NCBI GenBank assembly: GCA_964459305.1 | Contig: CAYWNA010000104.1 | Span: 1 to 40,623, forward strand | DNA from: CAYWNA01 sp964459305 | GTDB taxonomy: Bacteria > Planctomycetota > Planctomycetia > Pirellulales > Pirellulaceae | Direction of reading: 5' to 3' | Length of the DNA stretch: 40,623 nucleotides | In this document: positions 16,621 through 24,219 of the stretch, piece by piece | Layout: the number at the start of each line of letters is the position of its first letter | Numbering within the stretch: the first letter of the stretch is position 1 | Translations under genes and position numbers: made by a program | The notes under the pieces: model-generated | What the model was told of the DNA's origin: nothing | Seen by the model: the letters and a program-made list of their open reading frames with translations, nothing else | Databases searched by the model: none

Positions 16621-17016
16621 ATGCGAACCTTGATTGTGGATGATGACTTCACCAGCCGTTTCCTAATGCAGGAGCTTCTGGTGCCCTACGGTGTACCCCA
16701 CATTGCGGTCAACGGTCGGGAGGCCGTCGAAGCGACACGCGCTGCGCTGACCGCCGGTAAATCGTACGACCTGATCTGCCTTGACATCATGATGCCTGAT
16801 ATGGACGGTCAGGCCGCACTCAAGGAGATTCGACGTGTCGAGGAAAAGGCGGGTATTCTGAGCGGCGACGGAGCGAAAGTCATCATGACCACCGCATTGC
16901 ACGATGGAGGCAATGTCAGGACGGCCTTCCGCGAACAGTGCGACGGCTACCTGGTCAAACCGATCAAAAAGCCCAAGCTGCTCGACACACTGAGAACATT
17001 CGGCTTGCTCGCTTGA
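16621..17016 (+). CDS. Single-domain response regulator
   Basis: A 131-residue receiver without an output domain. The acidic pocket is D7/D8/D9, the phospho-acceptor is D55 (ICLDIMMPDMDG), the switch Thr is in VIMTTALHD and the conserved Lys is in YLVKPIKK. The start at 16621 is chosen because AGGA lies just upstream; the in-frame ATG 27 bases earlier overlaps the end of the hybrid kinase gene. It follows the hybrid kinase with a 23-base gap, so it is probably a substrate or carrier for that kinase, or a phosphate sink for CheA. It is the last gene of the cluster; the next 849 bases are repeats. Confidence 0.88.
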   Translation: MRTLIVDDDFTSRFLMQELLVPYGVPHIAVNGREAVEATRAALTAGKSYDLICLDIMMPDMDGQAALKEIRRVEEKAGILSGDGAKVIMTTALHDGGNVRTAFREQCDGYLVKPIKKPKLLDTLRTFGLLA

Positions 17017-17134
17017 CGAGGCATCGGTCGTGCTGGAAGCCGGATAGCTGCGTGATTGGGCGTCAGCGGCAAGGCCGAAAGGCGTTGCGAGACAATGGTT
17101 TGCTGCGATCGGGAACGAGCAGCGGGCAAGTATT

Positions 17135-17174
17135 CCGAGAAGCCCGGCTTTTCTCAGAAGACCCGGCTTCTCGG
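17135..17174. terminator. Hairpin after the chemotaxis cluster, possible terminator
   Basis: CCGAGAAGCCCGG (17135-17147) pairs with CCCGGCTTCTCGG (17162-17174) with one mismatch. It lies 118 bases after the last receiver gene. The following sequence GTTGTGG lacks a T-run, so it is either a weak terminator or another palindromic repeat. Confidence 0.35.
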
Positions 17175-17289
17175 GTTGTGGACAGAAGCAGTTCTTCGGA
17201 TCGCGTTGCGAACAACTCATCGTTCCAAGTCATGGGACGTGGATCCTAAATCGCCCGTGCGGGAGAGGGCCTGTGAGATCTAGCGATCT

Positions 17290-17429
17290 TAGCTAATGCG
17301 CGTCGGAAAACTCCGTTGGCCGCGAAGTTGGGAGGGCGAAGCTCCTGTTGAGCCGAGGTTCTTGTGTGACTTCCCGGCTCGGCAGGAGCCTCGCCCTCCC
17401 CTTTTCCGACAACGACTAGCTAATGCGCG
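17290..17429. repeat. Palindromic element flanked by 13-bp direct repeats
   Basis: TAGCTAATGCGCG occurs at 17290-17302 and again at 17417-17429. Between them lies an inverted structure: GTCGGAAAA (17302-17310) against TTTTCCGAC (17402-17410), and GGGAGGGCGAAGCTCCTG (17330-17347) against 17383-17400 at 17 of 18 positions. The direct repeats may be a target duplication, although seven extra bases on the right side spoil an exact fit. Confidence 0.6.
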
Positions 17430-17436
17430 GGATATA

Positions 17437-17710
17437 AGGCGAGCGGCAGATGAAAATATACCAGCCGCTGGGCGCTAGCCCTTAGGTCTTATCACATCTT
17501 GGGCAGACGCTCGCTAACGACGAAAACGCATTAAACTGTGACGGTGAGCAATGCAGGGTGAGGACACTTGGTTTGACCACCTTACCCAAATAATGACGCA
17601 ATCGTTACGAACTGAATGTGATAAGACCTAAGCGCTAGCCCACGGTTGCGCGAACCGGACGCTAGTGAGTTGCGGCTGATTATGGGTAAACTTCAATCTG
17701 CCGCTCGCCT
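17437..17710. repeat. Outer palindrome interrupted by a MITE
   Basis: AGGCGAGCGGCAGAT at 17437-17451 is the exact reverse complement of ATCTGCCGCTCGCCT at 17696-17710. Removing the MITE and one copy of its duplication restores a continuous core reading CCGCTGGGCGCTAGCCCACGG. The same outer arm AGGCGAGCGGC appears again at 22468 with a different core. Confidence 0.75.
17482..17631. mobile_element. 150-bp MITE with 16-bp TIRs and 10-bp target duplication
   Basis: TTAGGTCTTATCACAT at 17482-17497 is the perfect reverse complement of ATGTGATAAGACCTAA at 17616-17631. Both ends are flanked by the direct repeat GCGCTAGCCC (17472-17481 and 17632-17641), the hallmark of transposition. The 118-bp interior has no ORF, so the element is non-autonomous and must be moved in trans. 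A 10-bp duplication would fit some IS4-family groups, but the transposase is not in the window and the family is unassigned. Confidence 0.85.
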
Positions 17711-17865
17711 AACGCGCCATTCGGGGACTTCTTTTCCCGCCCGTTTGGAGACATTGGCGGCCCCGTCCCTGGTTCTGCAAACTATCATAGGTAGATGCCT
17801 GGTCGGTTTATGTTCAGTCGATAGCGGCCGGTGCGCACGTCCGACGCCTGAACGGGTCTCATTCG

Positions 17866-18924
17866 ATGGCAAGACCGCAACGACAAGCCAAACAGCGGAA
17901 GAAAAGTTCCCCGATCACAGAACTCTGCGTTGTCGGTCACCCCAGTCGACTTGGCGGTGCAGATACGGAACTGGATCACCAGATCCGATGCTGGCAAGCG
18001 ATGGGAGTTGCTGTCCACATCTGCCACACTGGGCCGCTTGACGACAATCTCCGCTCGATGAACTTGGAGGACCGCGGCTGCGTTTATCACGAGCCCCGCG
18101 ACTGGTCGTCACTCGCCGGAATGCACTGCATATCGTTCTGCAACGGCGAATACTTGAAAAACCTGCCCGATATAAAGCAGTACGCGAAGACGACGTCGTG
18201 GGTGAACTGCATGACGTGGAATTTCGATGCTGAGATCGACATGCACGCCAAGGGGCTGATCGATTTCCATTTGTATCAGACATCGCACGCGTACTCCCGC
18301 GTCAGCGCCAGCCTTCGCGACTTGGGAGAGTACCGGCCGCTGTTCTTCCAACCCTATTTCCACGCGGAGGACTTTCCGTTTCGCGAATCCCGCCCGCGAG
18401 ACAAGTTCCGATTCGGCAGGATATCCAGATGCGACCCCGGTAAATTCAACAGCCGCCAATGTTGGATCTACGAAACGATGACGGCTCCTGTCCTCAAGGA
18501 GGGGCTGATCCTTGGATGGGATCATCGTATCGAAGAGAAGTTGGGAAGACCCGACTCGTACATACGGACACTTCCGGAAGGAGGCATCTCTCAGCAAGAA
18601 TTCTACGACTTCTGCGATGCAATTATCATGACCTGCGACACGTTTGAGAATCTGCCCCGCGTGGGTTTCGAGGCCATGGCGGCAGGCTCGGTGCTGGTCG
18701 TCGACAATCGCGGCGGTTGGCAGAAGCTGGTCGAAGACGGTGTTACCGGATGGTTGTGCGAAGATGATCGCGAGTTCGTGTACAAGGCATCCCGATGCGC
18801 ATTCGAAGATGCCGAACGAGAAGAAATGCGCCAACGCGCGAGGCAGAAACTAGAGTGTGACTGGGGATTGGAGGCATCCATGGAGTCGTGGGAGAGAACA
18901 TTCAAGGCGTGGGCTGAGTTGTAA
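17866..18924 (+). CDS. GT4-like glycosyltransferase
   Basis: A 352-residue cytoplasmic glycosyltransferase of the GT-B fold. The N-terminal half starts with CVVGHPSRLGGADTELDHQI, resembling the GGAE acceptor-side loop of GT4 enzymes. The C-terminal half carries the donor-binding block ENLPRVGFEAMAAGSVLVVD, then GWQKLVEDGVTGWL, the usual GT4 nucleotide-sugar signature. No signal peptide or membrane segment is visible. It starts a four-gene operon; the next gene begins 10-16 bases after its stop. The start at 17866 lacks a clear ribosome binding site, and the basic N-terminal RPQRQAKQRKKS may be leader or true sequence. The sugar specificity cannot be read from the sequence. Confidence 0.85.
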   Translation: MARPQRQAKQRKKSSPITELCVVGHPSRLGGADTELDHQIRCWQAMGVAVHICHTGPLDDNLRSMNLEDRGCVYHEPRDWSSLAGMHCISFCNGEYLKNLPDIKQYAKTTSWVNCMTWNFDAEIDMHAKGLIDFHLYQTSHAYSRVSASLRDLGEYRPLFFQPYFHAEDFPFRESRPRDKFRFGRISRCDPGKFNSRQCWIYETMTAPVLKEGLILGWDHRIEEKLGRPDSYIRTLPEGGISQQEFYDFCDAIIMTCDTFENLPRVGFEAMAAGSVLVVDNRGGWQKLVEDGVTGWLCEDDREFVYKASRCAFEDAEREEMRQRARQKLECDWGLEASMESWERTFKAWAEL

Positions 18925-18940
18925 AACAGGGGCGATGTCG

Positions 18941-19564
18941 ATGCTGAAAGAGGATCGCGGGGCACGAAAAGCCGGTGGGACTCGAGCGCAAGGCGTCTGG
19001 GTGGTCGGCTGCCCTCGGAGCGGAACCGGCTTCACCTCTCGCGTTTTTCGCGCAGCAGGCTTGGACGTGCGGCACGAATCAATAGGGGCCTTCGGCACGT
19101 CTGACTACAGGCGAATCGTTCATACGCCTCCTGGTCGGACTGCCGTGCTGCATCAGGTGAGACATCCGCTCGACTGTATGACATCGCTGCAGACGATATT
19201 GGATTCTTCGTTTCATTGGCTCATTCGTTCGATTGCCGCCCCAGGAATCCGTTTCGTTCCCGAACGCCGCACGGAGACGTGCGCCCGCATCTGGCTGCTG
19301 TACAACGCCCAGTGCGAAGCGCTCGCCGACGTGACGTTTCGCGTCGAGTCGGAAGATGAATGGCACCGGGCCTGTGAGGCAGTGGGCCTTCCCAGAATTG
19401 ATCGAACGGGCCTGGCGACCGACACGAATACGCGGCGCGGTCAACCCGTTCACAGTCGGTGGTATGACACCCCAGTCACCTGCGACCGAATAGCCCAAGA
19501 GGGCGGTTCGCGGCTGAAGCGAGCGATCGAACGAATGGCAAATCGATATGGATACGAGCTGTGA
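18941..19564 (+). CDS. Sulfotransferase-like protein
   Basis: Probably transfers sulfate from PAPS to a glycan or other acceptor. The 207-residue protein carries a 5'-phosphosulfate loop VVGCPRSGTGFTSRVFRAAG near its N-terminus and a downstream QVRHPLDCMTSL that matches the 3'-phosphate-binding RxP...S block of sulfotransferases. It is shorter than many family members but has both key motifs. Two in-frame ATGs (18935 and 18941) are possible; the second has AGGGG eight bases upstream and is preferred. Its stop overlaps the GTG start of the methyltransferase gene by four bases, showing translational coupling. An alternative reading is a P-loop kinase-like protein, but the RHPLD motif favours sulfotransferase. 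Confidence 0.7.
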   Translation: MLKEDRGARKAGGTRAQGVWVVGCPRSGTGFTSRVFRAAGLDVRHESIGAFGTSDYRRIVHTPPGRTAVLHQVRHPLDCMTSLQTILDSSFHWLIRSIAAPGIRFVPERRTETCARIWLLYNAQCEALADVTFRVESEDEWHRACEAVGLPRIDRTGLATDTNTRRGQPVHSRWYDTPVTCDRIAQEGGSRLKRAIERMANRYGYEL

Positions 19565-20181
19565 CCACTCTCGAAAAACGTGATCACCTCATCACATCAC
19601 TGTCTGACGTCCGGCGCCGGCGGGACATTCCTGTGTGGCTGAAAGCCGAGGGGCTGCGGGTGTTGGCCGAAGTCGGCGTCCGTGAGGGCAATCATCTGCT
19701 TTCTCTGCTGAAGGCGGAGCCGACGCGAATCGTCGTCGTGGACCTGTGGAAGGATGATGGAGTCCTGGGCCACAACGACGCCAAGTACTCGCAGGAGCAA
19801 TTCGATCGCTGTTGCCAGCGGGTCCGCCGGATCGCAAAAGAGCATCCTTGCGTCAAGATTTGCCACGGATTATCCACGGTCGTCGCTTTGCAGTTCGCGG
19901 ACGAGACTTTCGATTTCGCCTACATTGACGCCGACCACACTTACGAAGGCGTCCGCGGCGATTTGGAGGCTTGGTGGCCGAAGATCAAGCCCGGCGGAGT
20001 GCTCGGCGGTCATGACTACATCCTTCGAAGAAGCCCGCATGGCTTGGAATTCGGCATCGTCCCAGCGTTACACGAGTTCATCGGCCGCCACGATCTTCGC
20101 GACGGTTTCCACTGTACGTGGCCCGACGAGCAGCCGGGGAATTGGTTTCTGCGCAAACGGTCGAACGGGGGAGGCGGATGA
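19561..20181 (+). CDS. Class I SAM-dependent methyltransferase
   Basis: A 206-residue cytoplasmic methyltransferase of the type found in glycan and cephalosporin-hydroxylase-like clusters. The cofactor loop is LAEVGVREGNHLLSLL, the acidic ribose-binding strand is IVVVDLWKDD, and the later block FAYIDADHTYEGVRGDLEAW followed by IKPGGVLGGHDY is diagnostic of the Methyltransf_24-like group. GTG at 19561 is the likely start because it overlaps the preceding stop codon (GTGA), and the next gene overlaps its stop in turn (ATGA). The substrate is unknown; the context suggests O-methylation of a sugar in the same product. Confidence 0.85.
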   Translation: MTTLEKRDHLITSLSDVRRRRDIPVWLKAEGLRVLAEVGVREGNHLLSLLKAEPTRIVVVDLWKDDGVLGHNDAKYSQEQFDRCCQRVRRIAKEHPCVKICHGLSTVVALQFADETFDFAYIDADHTYEGVRGDLEAWWPKIKPGGVLGGHDYILRRSPHGLEFGIVPALHEFIGRHDLRDGFHCTWPDEQPGNWFLRKRSNGGGG

Positions 20182-22376
20182 GAGGGTTTATCACTTTGGC
20201 GGTCGGGGATGGCTACCTGCAACGGGCGGCGGCCTTCGCGCTGTCGGCCAAGCGATTCGGGTATCCGACAATTCTCCTTTACCAGAATACGGACCCGGAC
20301 CGGTATTCGGAGCTCTTTTCGAAAAGTGTCAGCCTGGCGAACGTGCAATCCGTGAACCCACCCGGTCGCGCACGAATTTGGGAGCTCAAACAGCACTGCT
20401 ATCGGCATTCCGAAGAGTGTGACACCTGCGCCTTTGTGGACGCCGATTCGCTGGTGATCCGTGAACCGTCCGAGATGTTCCGGCTGACCGTGGACCACCC
20501 CATTCACACACCGGGAGCCAGGACGCTCGGGGACGACGAAAGATGGGCAACGCCTCCCGAATTTGCAGTTCGAGAGATTGCGGCACAAACGGGTATTACG
20601 GCCGACGCCCCACTCCATACGTTGAACGGCGGCTTTCTGCTTTGGAGCCGGGGTGGGCCGGCCGAAAAGTGGTTCGCGGAGTTCTCGCGAATGTTCCGTG
20701 CCGTGCGCGATGTCTATGGCTCAAAGAGCTCGCGCACCTACCAGGTTCGTGACGAATTGTGCATGTCGTTGGCCTTCGCGGTCGAAGGGATCTCGCTTCC
20801 CGCTTCGGATTCGTCGGTTGGCGTCTGGGACGCACATAATCTCGTGCTTGACATCCAGCAACAGCGGTTCGAGTGTAAGAAGGGCTACTATTGGCAGGGA
20901 CACGAGTTTCATCCCTACGTTGCTCATTTCGGCGGACGAGCTGTTTCGCCCCGATATCGGGAGTGTGTGCAGTATCTGCTGAAGACCGTCGCGCCGGTCG
21001 ACTTGCCACTGTTTGCCGAGGTACAGGCGTCCCCGCCTCGTTCCATCTCATTGCGGGACCGTGCGACTTTCAACGGTTTCTCAATCAGCCGCGATGAGTA
21101 CGATGCCCTTGTCAAGTTCGTCCGAAAGCACCGTATCCGCCGCGTCCTGGAGATCGGCCCTGGCGCTTCCACCTGGGCGCTCCTCGAAACGGGGTGCGAC
21201 GTCGTGTCGCTCGAATACCAAATGCGGTGGTTCGAGCATTTCCGGCAAGTGTTCGCCCCACATCCGCAGGTGCAGGTGATCCACTACGACAACCAGCCAG
21301 AGATCTGCGTTCCCGAACTGAACGGCCAGCGTTTCGATTTGGGGTTCGTCGATTCTCCGGAGGGACAATTGGGAAGGCACTGCAAACGATTTGCGAGACT
21401 TAACGCTTGTGAATTCGTGGCAGGGAGAACCAGCCAATGGATGCTCCACGACGCCCAGCGTCAGGGCGAAAGGGATACGTTGGCTGTCTTTGAAGAGAAA
21501 GGCTGGACGATCCGGCCGCTCGACGGGGCACCGAAACTTGCGATCGTCAGCCGAGATGCCCAGCATGTCGCCCTGCCGGTCGCTGCGTCACCGACGGAGC
21601 ATGCCAGCGACTCGAACCAAACTGCGTCCACGGCCGGCGAGCACAGTTTTTCCCACTGGTCGACGTTGCCGAAGGTGTCGTGCCAGTGTATCACGTACGG
21701 ACGGCCGCAATTACTGAACGAGGCCGTCGAGTCGTTCCTGCGACAGGACTACGCCGGCCAAAAGGAGTTGATCGTTCTGAACGATCACCCAGAGGTTGTC
21801 ATCGAAGAGTTTGACCATCCCGATATCAGAGTGTTCAACGTCGCTGGGCGGTTTCGTTCCATTGGCGAGAAACGGAACGCATGTTGCGGCTTATGCACGG
21901 GCCAGATCATCTTCACCTGGGATGACGATGATATCTCGCTTCCTTGGCGGATCTCGTACAGTCTGAAGCAGATGGTAAATCGGCACTACTTCAAGCCGGA
22001 CCGCCTGTGGTATTTGAGCGGCGGAACGGTGTCGATCCGGAAGGCTGTTGCCCATGCGATGGGGGCGTGGAGCCGAGAGCTGTTTGACGAAGTCGGCGGG
22101 TACCCGCACATCCAAAGTGGACAGGATCAGGCGATCGAGCGCCTTTTCGAGAAGACCGGAAGACGGAGCGTCGTGCCAATCCCACCAGCTGACCTGTTCT
22201 ACATCTACCGGTTCCCAGGCACTGGAAGCTACCACCTCTCCGCGTTTGGGTACGGCAAGGGCCTGGAGGAGACGGAGCGGTACGTCCGTCGCCACGTCGC
22301 CCCAGGGCGGTACCGGATTACTCCGTGTTGGAAACAGGACTATCTGTCGATGGTCAAAGCGGCTGCGACAGTCTAG
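20178..22376 (+). CDS. Fusion: GT-A transferase, methyltransferase, GT2 transferase
   Basis: A 732-residue multidomain enzyme. The N-terminal about 290 residues resemble a GT8-like GT-A transferase with a metal-binding D88-A-D90 in FVDADSLV and HTLNGGFLLWSR. The middle (about 300-470) looks like a methyltransferase: VLEIGPGASTWALLETG, then VVSLEYQMRWFEHF, then LGFVDSPEGQLG. The C-terminal part (about 495-732) is a GT2 domain: VSCQCITYGRPQLLNEAVES, LIVLNDHPE, IGEKRNACC and an acidic cluster D582-D585 in FTWDDDDISLP. The start at 20178 overlaps the previous stop (ATGA) and has GGAGG nearby. It ends the operon. Three catalytic modules in one chain suggest that it builds a decorated repeat unit in one complex. 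There is no membrane segment. Domain calls are by motif; specificities are unknown. Confidence 0.85.
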   Translation: MRGFITLAVGDGYLQRAAAFALSAKRFGYPTILLYQNTDPDRYSELFSKSVSLANVQSVNPPGRARIWELKQHCYRHSEECDTCAFVDADSLVIREPSEMFRLTVDHPIHTPGARTLGDDERWATPPEFAVREIAAQTGITADAPLHTLNGGFLLWSRGGPAEKWFAEFSRMFRAVRDVYGSKSSRTYQVRDELCMSLAFAVEGISLPASDSSVGVWDAHNLVLDIQQQRFECKKGYYWQGHEFHPYVAHFGGRAVSPRYRECVQYLLKTVAPVDLPLFAEVQASPPRSISLRDRATFNGFSISRDEYDALVKFVRKHRIRRVLEIGPGASTWALLETGCDVVSLEYQMRWFEHFRQVFAPHPQVQVIHYDNQPEICVPELNGQRFDLGFVDSPEGQLGRHCKRFARLNACEFVAGRTSQWMLHDAQRQGERDTLAVFEEKGWTIRPLDGAPKLAIVSRDAQHVALPVAASPTEHASDSNQTASTAGEHSFSHWSTLPKVSCQCITYGRPQLLNEAVESFLRQDYAGQKELIVLNDHPEVVIEEFDHPDIRVFNVAGRFRSIGEKRNACCGLCTGQIIFTWDDDDISLPWRISYSLKQMVNRHYFKPDRLWYLSGGTVSIRKAVAHAMGAWSRELFDEVGGYPHIQSGQDQAIERLFEKTGRRSVVPIPPADLFYIYRFPGTGSYHLSAFGYGKGLEETERYVRRHVAPGRYRITPCWKQDYLSMVKAAATV

Positions 22377-22466
22377 GAAGTGATGCCCCGGTCGCTTTGG
22401 TCTCGTCCAGAAGCCGCTCGCAGCGGCCTTGATGATCATGCGCCCTTTGGAACGCGGAGCACGTCT

Positions 22467-22581
22467 TAGGCGAGCGGCAGATGAGAATTTACCCGTGGGT
22501 TAGGCTTCCAGCCTGTCAGGCAACACCATCGACAGGCTGGAAGCCTATCCCACTGGGAAGAAGATTCCCGCCGCTCGCCTT
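22467..22581. repeat. Nested palindrome, outer AGGCGAGCGGC arms
   Basis: The outer arms (TAGGCGAGCGGCAGATGAG near 22467 and CCGCCGCTCGCCTTA near 22568) enclose a second hairpin at 22495-22517 and 22530-22552, which pairs at 22 of 23 positions and reads TAGGCTTCCAGCCTGTC. The outer arms equal those at 17437/17696 and the inner hairpin equals that at 28320, so two repeat families are combined here. The element lies between convergent genes, ends at the sulfatase stop codon and may help terminate transcripts. Confidence 0.75.
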
Positions 22582-24049
22582 ACGATCCAGTCTTAGGTTT
22601 CTTGCGCGTCCGCTTGACGGTGGGGAACTTCTCTGCGGTGTACTCGCCGCCGTATCCATCTCGGAGTTCGTCGCAGCGGCTGCGCATTTGAGTTAGTACG
22701 TCGGCGTAGGCGGGGTCTTTGGTCAGGTTCTTCAGTTGCTTTGCGTCTTTCTGAAGATCGTGCAGAAACTCGCCTTCGGGAAGGTGCTCGAAGTAACGGG
22801 CGTACACGTATCGCTGGCCCCGAACGCCTTCGAACTTAGGAATCCGGTCGTGATCGAAGAGATGCTCGCAGAAGAAGTCGGTGCGCCAATCGGCCGGTGA
22901 CTTGCCATAGACCAGCGGTGTTAGGTCCCGCCCCTGGAACAGCGCCGGTACCTTGCCGCAACCGGCCGCCATCATGGTCGCTGGAACGTCGACGTTCAAA
23001 GCCATGTTATCGATCACGCGACCCCGTTTTTCCTTCGGCAGGCGGGGATCGTAAATCACCAACGGAACGCGCAGCGACTCTTCGAAGTGACTCCACTTGC
23101 CGGCAAAGCCGCGCGACCCTTTGTAGTAGCCGTTGTCGCCGATGAAGATCACGATCGTGTTATCGCCGAAGCCAAGCTGGTTTGCCTCGTCCAGGACGCG
23201 GCCGATCACGCGGTCCAAGCCGGTGATCATGCGATAGTAGGCTTTCACGTTCTTCTGGTATTTCTCCGGCGTATCCCAACGCCAGAACCAGCGATCCCGA
23301 TGCATGCAGTCTTGGAGAAAACCGGGCAGCTTTTGCCAGTAGTCCGTGGACACCAACGGTGGCGGAATCGTGATATCGTCGTACAAGCCGTCTTCCGCTT
23401 TCGGCCAAGGAAAGTGATTCACTTTGTCGCTGTCCTCGGCGTGCGCGGCGTTGAAGCTGACGGACAGGCAAAACGGCTGGTCTTTGCGGCTTGCACGCAG
23501 AAACTCGATGGCTCGGTCACCAACGATTTCCGTCAAGTGCCTCTGCGACCCGTCTGGTTGTTTCTTGAAGTACGGGTTGCGGTTCAGCGGCATGAAGTAG
23601 TCGAACATGCGTTCCTTGGCACGCGGCGGCACGCCCACGCCAAACTTGCCGATGAATCCTGTCCGGTATCCCTCCTCGCGTAGCAACACGGGGTAGCTCT
23701 TCGCGATAAACTCGTCGGCGATAGGGGGTGTGCCGAAGGTGAATTTGTGCGACCGCTCCCATAGCCCCGTGAAGATCGTTGCCCGGCTGGCCGCACAGAT
23801 CGATGTGGTGACAAAGGCGTTCTCAAAACGCACGCCCTCCTCGGCCAGGCAGTCGATTGTGGGCGTCTCTACGATCGCATGACCCGCGCAACCGAGCAAA
23901 TCGGCCCGGTGGTCATCGGAGAGAAAGAAAAGGATGTTCGGTCGCTGGTCCGCAGCGTTTGTAATCGATGGCGCACCGAGGAATGTGGCGATAATCGTCG
24001 TCACACTCAGCACGAGGCTTTCGCGGGATGCCAATGTCTGGCCTGTCAT
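22580..24049 (-). CDS. Exported formylglycine-dependent sulfatase
   Basis: Hydrolyses sulfate esters, most likely on polysaccharides, outside the cytoplasm. The 489-residue protein begins at 24049, where AAGGAG lies eight bases upstream and a signal peptide follows (LVLSVTTIIATFLGAPSITNA, then AADQRPNILFF). The sulfatase N-terminal metal residues D45/D46 lie in FFLSDDHRADLLG. The active-site signature is C85 in TSICAASRATIFTG, a C-x-A-S-R variant of the C-x-P-S-R consensus that can be converted to formylglycine by the anaerobic or aerobic maturation enzyme. The second metal site DNG occurs in FIGDNGYYKGSRG. The gene is convergent with the glycan operon and divergent from the vWA operon. No maturase is in the window. 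The substrate is unknown. Confidence 0.93.
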   Translation of the reverse strand: MTGQTLASRESLVLSVTTIIATFLGAPSITNAADQRPNILFFLSDDHRADLLGCAGHAIVETPTIDCLAEEGVRFENAFVTTSICAASRATIFTGLWERSHKFTFGTPPIADEFIAKSYPVLLREEGYRTGFIGKFGVGVPPRAKERMFDYFMPLNRNPYFKKQPDGSQRHLTEIVGDRAIEFLRASRKDQPFCLSVSFNAAHAEDSDKVNHFPWPKAEDGLYDDITIPPPLVSTDYWQKLPGFLQDCMHRDRWFWRWDTPEKYQKNVKAYYRMITGLDRVIGRVLDEANQLGFGDNTIVIFIGDNGYYKGSRGFAGKWSHFEESLRVPLVIYDPRLPKEKRGRVIDNMALNVDVPATMMAAGCGKVPALFQGRDLTPLVYGKSPADWRTDFFCEHLFDHDRIPKFEGVRGQRYVYARYFEHLPEGEFLHDLQKDAKQLKNLTKDPAYADVLTQMRSRCDELRDGYGGEYTAEKFPTVKRTRKKPKTGS

Positions 24050-24219
24050 GAATTGTTCTCCTTGATTGCGAACGTGAGGACGGAACATGCATTTGCCCCA
24101 CTCCTCGGTGGGTACATGCCAGCCGCCTACCCCACGATGGTTCCACGGCGGTCCATGATGCCAGACTGTGGCACGATTGACAATCCAACGGGAATCGCCC
24201 CACAATTTAGGAGGTAAAG

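Larger units (their letters stand above)
17017..17865. other. 849-bp non-coding gap full of palindromic elements
   Basis: No gene is supported between the last receiver and the glycosyltransferase. From left to right it holds a 13-bp-stem hairpin (17135-17174, one mismatch), a palindromic element flanked by 13-bp direct repeats (17290-17429), an outer palindrome (17437-17710) and a MITE (17482-17631) inserted inside that palindrome. The final 150 bases show nothing recognisable and should contain the promoter of the glycan operon. Confidence 0.65.

Noticed and set aside
17296..17478. 60-codon ORF in the repeat-rich gap
   Set aside because: It lies across the palindromic element and has no ribosome binding site.
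24169..24185. TGGCAC box as a sigma-54 promoter
   Set aside because: The GC of the -12 element is missing at the required spacing.
24177..24206. TTGACA-N18-CACAAT as promoter of the vWA operon
   Set aside because: The transcription start would fall inside or after the AGGAGG ribosome binding site at 24209, which makes it unlikely.
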